Source: an uncultured Bacteroidales bacterium
GTDB taxonomy: Bacteria; Bacteroidota; Bacteroidia; Bacteroidales; Paludibacteraceae
Length of the DNA stretch: 36,863 nucleotides
NCBI GenBank assembly: GCA_900317745.1
Contig: ONHW01000031.1
Location: 1-36,863 of the forward strand
Direction of reading: 5' to 3'
Part shown: piece after piece, positions 30,601-36,863 of the stretch
How the letters are laid out: each line of letters opens with the position of its first letter
Numbering within the stretch: position 1 is the first letter of the stretch
Translations under genes and position numbers: made by a program
The notes under the pieces: generated by a model
Seen by the model: the letters and a program-made list of their open reading frames with translations, nothing else
Databases searched by the model: none
Told to the model about the DNA's origin: nothing

Positions 30601-33600
30601 TGTACCGGTTCTGACTAATGCGGATGGTAAATTCTCCATCCTCGTGCCGATGGGACCGCACTATATCACTGCCGCCAAGGCCGGTCATACCTTCGCCTAC
30701 AACGGCCGTTATCCCGAGGACCCGAACAACGTAGGTGTGACCTATGAGTTCCTGCACGACATAAACAACCTGCGCTTCTACGACAACACGAAACTGCTGC
30801 TCGTAGGCCGCGTAGCCGGTGGTGATGAAGAGCAGCACAAGCCGCACGGTATGCACCTCGGTAAAGCGAACATCGGCCGCGCGGTTATTACCCTCACCGC
30901 TTCGGACATCTACTCGCTCAACACCGACTCGGTGGAGCGCGTATGGCCCATGCCGACCGACAGCATTGTAGCCGCAGGACGCGTAGTGACGGCTGCCTCC
31001 GGCACCGACCTCAGCCACGACGTAGTCATCTACACTGATTCCGCGACCGGTGAGTTCACTGCCCTGCTGCCGCCGCTGACCTATAAGGTGAAGAGTATCG
31101 TCATCCCGTCGAACGAGGACTACCGCTTCAATCCGTTGGCGTACAACCCGATTGAGTTAGGCGACCGTGCCGGACAGATGTTGTTGCAAGATACCCTGCG
31201 TATCGATAGCACCACCGTGAAGCGCGTCAAATACCACCTGGCATTCGATGCACCCTATTACGTAGAACCTGTGCTGACCGTCACCGACGCGATGCGTAGT
31301 GATTTGGCCTTCGGCGAGGAATGGCTCGACTATCAGGACGAGCGTGGCAAACTGCACATGGTACCGTCCTTCACGGTCGATTCGGCAACCGGCAAACCTG
31401 ACTACCGAATGACCTATCCGCTCTTCCGTCAAGGTACATCCTACCGCTGGCGACTGAAAGTCACAGAGACCTACGTCAACAAGGATAACGCCGTACACGT
31501 GAAGACGGTACTGCCGTGGAAGAACGGTATCGTTACTATCAAGAACGAGATAGGCAACCGTATCGCTGCCGAGCGTGACACCATCGTCACCAAGGAAAAT
31601 GACTCTACGTCCATGATACCTGTCAAGAGAGGCGAGACGCTCATCTTAGGCGAGAACCAGATAGCGCTCGACTCAACCGGTATGGGTATCTATCAGTTCC
31701 GCGCTACCGACCCGAACATCTCTAAACCGTACACCTTGGGTGCGAACATGAGTTACAAGAACGTTTATGGTACGCGCGAGTACAGCTGGTCGGAGAACGG
31801 TAAGTTCTACGGCGTAGTGCTCGGCTCGATCACCAATGGTTCGGATATCTTGACCAACGGACCGGATGATATACTCTATATCCTTCGTAACGCGCCGGGT
31901 GGCGCCTCGACTGTGGCCGCTACAGCCGGTACTACTTTCACGCAGACCAACACCAGCTCCGATGCTCTCAAATGGGGCGCCATGACGAATTGGCAGTTCG
32001 GTGTAGGAGTAGCAGGAGCGCAAGGCTTTTTAGGTCCTTTTGTCTCAGTCATGTTTTTGGGGGAAGCAGGTAATGTATCGGTCAATGGTACGTATTTGGG
32101 CAATAAAGCCTGGGCGAAATCGCAGGTTCAGGCGAATGCCCTGACGCAGACCGTGAGCACCACGCCGGGCACGGAAGGCGCCGGAGGCGATGTGTTTGTC
32201 GGCCAGGCCACGAACGATGTGTTCTCCAATTCCCGCCGTGTGGACATCCGACGTGACCCCACTGACTCGACACGCTACTACATCGGCGATTTCGACGGCT
32301 ACGTTTATGGCAAACGCTTCGGTACGCAGTTCGTCTATACCCAGAACCATATTGAGAACAAAGTGATGCCTGATTTCATACGTCAGCGTAACGCCTTGCT
32401 GCAGTATATCGACAAGGCTACTTTTGACCGGTACAAGGTTCAACACGACACTACGGCACTCGTCAATACCACCGACAAGCTGCAGTACTACACCTATCTG
32501 ACGCCGGATAAGGAAGGCTACGGAACGGATACCACCAAGTACGTGCTTGTTCCACCGAAATATCCGAATGACGGCCAACTGCATCTGGAGAAAGATATGG
32601 TGCTCTACTACAACGAACAAGTGCGCACGTGGAAACAACTGCTCGCGCACAACGAGGAGATGAAAGTGATGTGCCAGCAAAGAAACGGAGCTTTCAAAGC
32701 CGACCAATATGATGCGGCGGTGCTGAAAGTGGCGCGCTTGGGCGAAGTGAAGAAAGCGCTGGACGATGCACGCAAGAAAATGCAATCGGTTAACCAATAC
32801 AACATCGACAGCCTCCGCGCCTTCAACAAACGAACCCAATACGGAGAAGACAAACAGTATATGGGCTTTGGTAAAGGCGAGGTAGAGCGACTCATCAAGA
32901 CCTATGAGGATAACGAGAAGAAGGAGAAAAAGCTGCTGGATACACTCGAACTGGAAAGCCTGGACACGCTTCGTCTGAACATCTCCGACTACTACGGAGG
33001 CGGCTATTTGATGCAGAATTACTCCCTTAGTCCGGGTGCATCCGTCGTGCTTTCAAAGACCAAATCGCTCTCGAACGGCAACACTATAACCACCACGCAC
33101 GATGCTACTTTAACCGGCGGAGGTGGCTTTGGTGTGAGCGAAATTATCAAACTTGTCAACTCGAACAATATCAATTTAGGCCGCGTTTGGACGAGAGAAG
33201 GTGGTACTCGTGACGATGAAACATTCCGTACTGACATCACCCTCGCGATGAACGCTACCTCCTCTATGTCGTTCGATATGTACGCGGCACCGGACGGCTT
33301 TGCGCCTATCTTCTTCGTCCGTGGCGGTGCTACCTCGTGCCCCTATATTGATGAGGAACGCACGAAATACTTTGAGCCTGGACGTCATGTGCTGACCACT
33401 TCGACGGCGGCCATCGACAAGCCTTATCTCTACCTGCGTCAAGGTACACCTTCGATGCAGAACGACCTGCCGGTAGGTGCTTCGGCGTACTTCACGCTCG
33501 GTATGACCAACCAGTCGTCCGTAACCGGCTCGGCAGGCGTCTATAAGCTCCGTCCGATGGATAAACACTCCGGCGAGCAGTTAGGTGCGGTGCTCGAAAT

Positions 33601-36600
33601 CAACGGTACGCCGCTGACTTCGGCAGGTATCACCTACATGGTGGCTTCCGGAGATTCGCTCTTCGTGCAACTCCGCGTCTATCAGTCCAACCCCGAGGTG
33701 ATGAAGTACGACGATATCGCACTCGAACTCTATAGCGACTGCGACCCGACACGCCGTTCGGAGCTGCACCTCTTCGTCAGCTACCGCTACTCCTGCTCGG
33801 ATATCAACCTCACGCTCGATAACACGCTGCTCAACACCCAGACCAAGTCCATCTTGGGCAAGGACACCGTCGAACTGTCCGGTGAGATCAGCGGTCTGCT
33901 GCCGGATTACAGTGCGCTCTACGGCGTCCGCCTGCAATACAAACGCGGCGAAGGCGAATGGAGCACCCTCCGCACATGGCGCAAGGGTATCACCGTGCGT
34001 GACAGCGAAGGTAACTACCCGATGCCGGAGGCTGAGCACTTCCGCTTCAATATACCAATGCCCGACAAAGACTACTCCGACGGCACCTACCAAGTACGCG
34101 CAGTCACCGTCTGCAGACCTGCTGCCGAAGAGGAGGTTTGCCACGAGTCCGAGACCTTTACCGTCATCAAGGATGTGGTCCGTCCCGAGCCGATCAGTAC
34201 GCCTACGCCTGCTGACGGGGTATTGCGTAACGGCAATGATATATCTGTCACCTTTACCAAGGACATACAGCCCGCCCGCGTGCTGGAGACCAATATATCC
34301 GTCACAGGCGAGCTGAACGGACATGACCTGCGTCACTCCGTAGGTCTGCAGCTCGGCGGACAGAAAGCCGCCACTCAGGCGACATTGCGGCTCGGCGCAT
34401 CCGACTTCACCATCGAGACATGGCTCAACTATTCCGAAGCTGGCGAACTGATGAACATCGGCGGCGACAAGTTCCGCCTCTCGCTTACTGAGGACGGCAA
34501 ACTCGCCGTACAGATGGACACAACCGTCATCACCACGACCGGCTCGCTGCCGAAGAACAAGTGGGTATTCCTCGCGCTCAGTTATTCACACGCCACGACC
34601 GGTAATAAGTTAAACGCATCAATCGCTTACGACGAGGTGAGGGATTCGCTGATGACCGATATTATAGTGCCTAATATCAACACCAAAGCCGCTCTTCAAC
34701 TGGGAGGTGGTTCAGCAATAGCCACGCTGCATGATCTGACGATTTGGTCTGTGGCACGCAGCATGGTCACCTCGCTCAGCGAGCGCAGCCGCTCCAAAGT
34801 ACCTTCTACGCCGGGGTTGGTGGCTTATTGGCCGATGAACGAGGGCTACGGACCGGTAGCCGCCGAGCATGTGCATGCACGCCACATAGCGACAGGGGAC
34901 AACGCATGGTGGATAGCTGGCGAGAATTACTCCGCTGTGCTGGACGGCAGTAACGCACTGCGTGTTCCTGTCAGCGAAGTGGGTATAGCAGCCGTAGATG
35001 ACTATGAGCTTGATTTCTGGGTGAACGCCAATTCGGACGGCACAATCTTGAGAAACGGCGACACTACTCTTGTCTTCTCCGTCAAAGATGCACAACTTAC
35101 CGTTGCCATCAACGGGGTGACACGCAAGACCATTCCGTTTGCGCTCGGCACATGGCATTTTATTGCGCTCAATGTGCGTCGCAGCGGCTCTACCTCCGTC
35201 ATCTTGGACGAACGCGTCGTCTATCAGTACGTGGAGGTTTATACAACTCCGCGTCTTTTCGATATCGTCACTATCGGTGAAGGACTCTCCGGAGCGTTCG
35301 ATGAACTATGCATCGCGCGGGCTTCTGTCACCAACGAACTATTACTTGAAAGCGCGCATTTCCGCCTCCATGGCGACGAAACAGGCCTCGTGGCGTATTA
35401 TCCGTTTGAGAAAGACTCCATTGATTCGGGCAACCAGCACATGACTGTTCCTACGCTGGAGGACCGCTGCAAGAATGCCCTCAACAAGCATTCTGCACAA
35501 TGGGTAAATGGCAAAATAAATGACCCAATGGTAAATGGTCAAATGGTAAATACCAATCATCCCGCCTTGGTGGAGGCACGCCCTGTAGAACCGGTGCCGT
35601 TTACCTTCACCGCTTCCGACCGGCAGATTACCATCAAACTCAATGACCAACAGATGGCGCCTGCACGTGTTGAGGGATGCAACCTGAAGGTGGAGATCAA
35701 GAATGTGGTGGATGAGAATGGTAATTACTCTGCTCCGATATGTTGGAATATCTATGTGCAGCGCAACTCCCTGCTCTGGGAAGACAATTATGCGTCTGTC
35801 ACCAAGGATGAGTTGGACGAACAATCGTTTGAACTGACCATGGTGAATACCGGTAGTGAGATACAATCCTGGCAGATTACGAATATCCCGGCATGGCTGC
35901 AACTCAATGCCACCTCCGGCTTAATCAGACCGCAGTCCGAACTGACGCTTACAGCTACGCTGCCTGCATCGCTCGCTGCCGGATATTACACCGACATACT
36001 CCTCCTCACCGGCAATGACGGTATAGCCGAACCGTGCCTGATTGAGGCGTACGTACTCGCCCCGGAACCGGACTGGAAAGTGAACGAGGCTGCCTACGAA
36101 GCCACAGGCAACATCATCGCCCGGCTCGCACTGCCCGCAGGTGTAGCACAGTCGGAACACGACATACTCGCTGCATTCACCGATGGCGAGTGCGTAGGCA
36201 TCGCTCACCCGCAGTACATCGACAGGTACGATGCCTGGTATGTCATGATGACCGTGTACGGCAACACAACAAGCAAAACGAACATGCAGTTCCGCCTTTG
36301 GAATGCTGAAACGGGTATCACATATTCGGCAATCAAGGTCCTGCCGGCAGCGTTCCGCTTCACGCCGAACATGGTCAAGGGTACGCTTGCTGATCCCGTT
36401 GTATTGGAGGTAACGAACCATCTGCAACAGACGCTCGCGCTCCAGCCCTCGTGGAACTGGATTAGCCTGAATGTCAACCCGACATCGGCTAATACGGAGA
36501 AAGTGCTTGAGCCAATCCTCGGCGACATCCAAGTAGCCAAGAGCAAGACACAGACCTTCACCGTCAATGCCGCAGACACCACCTATGGCGGTACGCTCAA

Positions 36601-36863
36601 GAAGATGGGAGTAACCGGCTCATACCGCATTTACGCGCTACGCCCGACTACGCTGACGGTAGATGGCACGACAATCAACTGCGCCGGTACACCTATCACC
36701 ATCCGCAAGGGGTGGAACTGGATTGGTTATCTGCCACTACAGACGATGTCCGTCTCCGACGCATTGGCGGATATTGCCCCTGTCTCCGGAGACCTCGTCA
36801 AGAGCAAGACCGCCTTTGCCGTCTATGACGGTGCACAATGGGTAGGCACGCTCACTCGCATGA
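27602..36863 (+). CDS. Giant multidomain secreted surface protein 2, 3' end outside window
   Basis: The frame is open for 3087 codons to the window edge. MKKLFIILTTLLCAVGTASA is a canonical signal peptide. The domain order follows giant 1: an N-terminal domain starting ADWVPSE; FnIII-like modules; a carboxypeptidase-like segment (VITGQITYDGRQGVPG, near 645); a LamG domain at about 697-866; a second such segment (VSGAIYYEGTDYPVEG, near 970); GGDVFVGQATN near 1530, shared with GDVFIGTATN of giant 1; a coiled-coil-like charged stretch at about 1663-1797; tandem LamG at about 2257-2610; a BACON-like domain at about 2740-2816; AAFTDGECVG near 2860; and WNW blocks near 2947 and 3036. Unlike giant 1 it has no beta-helix insert, and its first LamG (about 29700-29960) is far more AT-rich than its surroundings. 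By comparison with giant 1, about 200 residues including the sorting tail are missing. A surface adhesive role is inferred. Confidence 0.85.
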   Translation, partial: MKKLFIILTTLLCAVGTASAIADWVPSEQYCRFCNNFKFDHAFTFSSPGGEDNGSIYSPGVDFQECQGVIAFSVMSWDRFNAVGTNYGMTWLEVYLTASGQNDMYLTDIHFTDPGRAGTWANSYKESNFIQAYDMNGCKTYFLQKRQFKEYDRCQFSYFNIVYSELVYDYIHNNKNNNLGLRLKVRWDGRSFDEKFTFKNEKDDILPRTSTPTLSNFQWTKNNEGKTVLRFTASDISNSIYYERAVGDAASGSEKMLTSSSGVENRERNDVADLTRDQLNRMAQDNASYAIEVSRRANTYISKSYYNNDHGGPASPFAGPQSDWKKVYVPALFLPENVQLSHTGGDSIYVAFDIPKKTLGRDEDESAIVIEYSTDENFGSYETERVPFNLSNRLVKTSYKVGLPIPMKMLNQGRKTFYVRLSREFVDHKTTCVKEDILINTDLRKLSSVAAQDIGGKIQVSWEFVGDYKGVWTSDMFYRVQYVVSGTTYSQEYPNRNLTSVELTDGIPTCLPIEYTVQICTDAKIISSRRSNLETMAPTREAVITSLTATKGESNNRVRLQWTVPKDKNGFSYFTITRALRGDSVATTLVPQMPMNPALTTFTYEDNSMELGTYYNYTVTGFRDCDGSLSPMSSLTTTGFALPYGVITGQITYDGRQGVPGVLVTAITEDEIPVPKRLKMDTVMRDTITNFRTLKPTNMNYIGGPGFEGENHTAMFWLRADANNMPPYDEDLLYIDRTCLIRLGKNGNNGYIKVDRYYLNGVYYVIQHPLNLKTWNHVAVSNTRDSVFLYINGQNVRKDSRKPMDVNTRIGDWRSRGFEMADVRVYNYCMDSTEIRNSALTIPLKGNERGLELYYSACEQGNEVHDLSGHGRHLRIKGMDFGNYTSKDSIPDRVELRMVDDSTRINYTTYTKSDGTYVITGVPYSERGTYYKVIPTLGTHEFAPANRPLYFNNNANTHNNVNFTDMTSVKVSGAIYYEGTDYPVEGAMLSVDGVQCLVGGVPVLTNADGKFSILVPMGPHYITAAKAGHTFAYNGRYPEDPNNVGVTYEFLHDINNLRFYDNTKLLLVGRVAGGDEEQHKPHGMHLGKANIGRAVITLTASDIYSLNTDSVERVWPMPTDSIVAAGRVVTAASGTDLSHDVVIYTDSATGEFTALLPPLTYKVKSIVIPSNEDYRFNPLAYNPIELGDRAGQMLLQDTLRIDSTTVKRVKYHLAFDAPYYVEPVLTVTDAMRSDLAFGEEWLDYQDERGKLHMVPSFTVDSATGKPDYRMTYPLFRQGTSYRWRLKVTETYVNKDNAVHVKTVLPWKNGIVTIKNEIGNRIAAERDTIVTKENDSTSMIPVKRGETLILGENQIALDSTGMGIYQFRATDPNISKPYTLGANMSYKNVYGTREYSWSENGKFYGVVLGSITNGSDILTNGPDDILYILRNAPGGASTVAATAGTTFTQTNTSSDALKWGAMTNWQFGVGVAGAQGFLGPFVSVMFLGEAGNVSVNGTYLGNKAWAKSQVQANALTQTVSTTPGTEGAGGDVFVGQATNDVFSNSRRVDIRRDPTDSTRYYIGDFDGYVYGKRFGTQFVYTQNHIENKVMPDFIRQRNALLQYIDKATFDRYKVQHDTTALVNTTDKLQYYTYLTPDKEGYGTDTTKYVLVPPKYPNDGQLHLEKDMVLYYNEQVRTWKQLLAHNEEMKVMCQQRNGAFKADQYDAAVLKVARLGEVKKALDDARKKMQSVNQYNIDSLRAFNKRTQYGEDKQYMGFGKGEVERLIKTYEDNEKKEKKLLDTLELESLDTLRLNISDYYGGGYLMQNYSLSPGASVVLSKTKSLSNGNTITTTHDATLTGGGGFGVSEIIKLVNSNNINLGRVWTREGGTRDDETFRTDITLAMNATSSMSFDMYAAPDGFAPIFFVRGGATSCPYIDEERTKYFEPGRHVLTTSTAAIDKPYLYLRQGTPSMQNDLPVGASAYFTLGMTNQSSVTGSAGVYKLRPMDKHSGEQLGAVLEINGTPLTSAGITYMVASGDSLFVQLRVYQSNPEVMKYDDIALELYSDCDPTRRSELHLFVSYRYSCSDINLTLDNTLLNTQTKSILGKDTVELSGEISGLLPDYSALYGVRLQYKRGEGEWSTLRTWRKGITVRDSEGNYPMPEAEHFRFNIPMPDKDYSDGTYQVRAVTVCRPAAEEEVCHESETFTVIKDVVRPEPISTPTPADGVLRNGNDISVTFTKDIQPARVLETNISVTGELNGHDLRHSVGLQLGGQKAATQATLRLGASDFTIETWLNYSEAGELMNIGGDKFRLSLTEDGKLAVQMDTTVITTTGSLPKNKWVFLALSYSHATTGNKLNASIAYDEVRDSLMTDIIVPNINTKAALQLGGGSAIATLHDLTIWSVARSMVTSLSERSRSKVPSTPGLVAYWPMNEGYGPVAAEHVHARHIATGDNAWWIAGENYSAVLDGSNALRVPVSEVGIAAVDDYELDFWVNANSDGTILRNGDTTLVFSVKDAQLTVAINGVTRKTIPFALGTWHFIALNVRRSGSTSVILDERVVYQYVEVYTTPRLFDIVTIGEGLSGAFDELCIARASVTNELLLESAHFRLHGDETGLVAYYPFEKDSIDSGNQHMTVPTLEDRCKNALNKHSAQWVNGKINDPMVNGQMVNTNHPALVEARPVEPVPFTFTASDRQITIKLNDQQMAPARVEGCNLKVEIKNVVDENGNYSAPICWNIYVQRNSLLWEDNYASVTKDELDEQSFELTMVNTGSEIQSWQITNIPAWLQLNATSGLIRPQSELTLTATLPASLAAGYYTDILLLTGNDGIAEPCLIEAYVLAPEPDWKVNEAAYEATGNIIARLALPAGVAQSEHDILAAFTDGECVGIAHPQYIDRYDAWYVMMTVYGNTTSKTNMQFRLWNAETGITYSAIKVLPAAFRFTPNMVKGTLADPVVLEVTNHLQQTLALQPSWNWISLNVNPTSANTEKVLEPILGDIQVAKSKTQTFTVNAADTTYGGTLKKMGVTGSYRIYALRPTTLTVDGTTINCAGTPITIRKGWNWIGYLPLQTMSVSDALADIAPVSGDLVKSKTAFAVYDGAQWVGTLTRM
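35498..35553 (+). repeat. CAATGGTAAATG-type repeat in giant 2
   Basis: A degenerate array encodes QWVNGKINDPMVNGQMVN in a linker after the tandem LamG domains. It is of the same word family as 24825 and the receptor insert at 5459. Confidence 0.8.

Overview
The window looks like chromosomal DNA of a Bacteroidota bacterium, most likely order Bacteroidales. Six candidate promoters show the Bacteroidetes layout (TTTG, 20 bases, then TAnnTTTG). There is a menaquinone-type MenG, a TonB receptor with the long pre-signal N-terminus typical of Bacteroidales, an AddAB-type helicase/nuclease pair, fimbrillin-like lipoproteins and very large secreted LamG proteins. The core genes and the giant genes are about 50-58% GC by eye; the first 4.2 kb is clearly more AT-rich.

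Layout. (1) 1-612: 5' part of a secreted Big2-domain protein on the minus strand. (2) 690-4290: an AT-rich accessory block, all minus strand. It holds a PIN toxin with its antitoxin, a membrane protein carrying a TonB-plug-like domain, a tiny secreted peptide, and a DUF4160/DUF2442 toxin-antitoxin-like pair. Both toxin-antitoxin pairs start from a copy of the same ~222-bp, ~96% identical element. That element carries promoters facing both ways; copy 2 also drives menG. Long inverted repeats lie downstream of each pair. (3) 4289-7364: menG, facing a TonB-dependent receptor across a strong terminator. (4) 7510-13711: addA-like and addB-like genes, divergent from the receptor gene. (5) 13986-36863: a tandem duplication of a unit made of an upstream block, a structured ~200-nt leader, a fimbrillin-like lipoprotein and a giant multidomain surface protein (3491 aa, and at least 3087 aa running off the window).

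How the parts work together. The duplicated units look like surface adhesin operons: one long leader RNA, a lipoprotein with an unusual N-terminal motif, and a giant exported protein built of FnIII, carboxypeptidase-regulatory-like, LamG and BACON-like domains. The second unit lacks the 60 bp that hold the -7 box in the first, so it may be silent or differently controlled. A hairpin shared by the two leaders shows a compensatory base-pair change, which argues for a functional RNA.

A second theme is short degenerate tandem repeats, mostly with 7, 8 or 15-bp units. They sit inside or at the ends of the TonB receptor, addA, addB, both lipoproteins and both giants. The largest, 17 heptamers within addB, could act as a frame-shifting switch.
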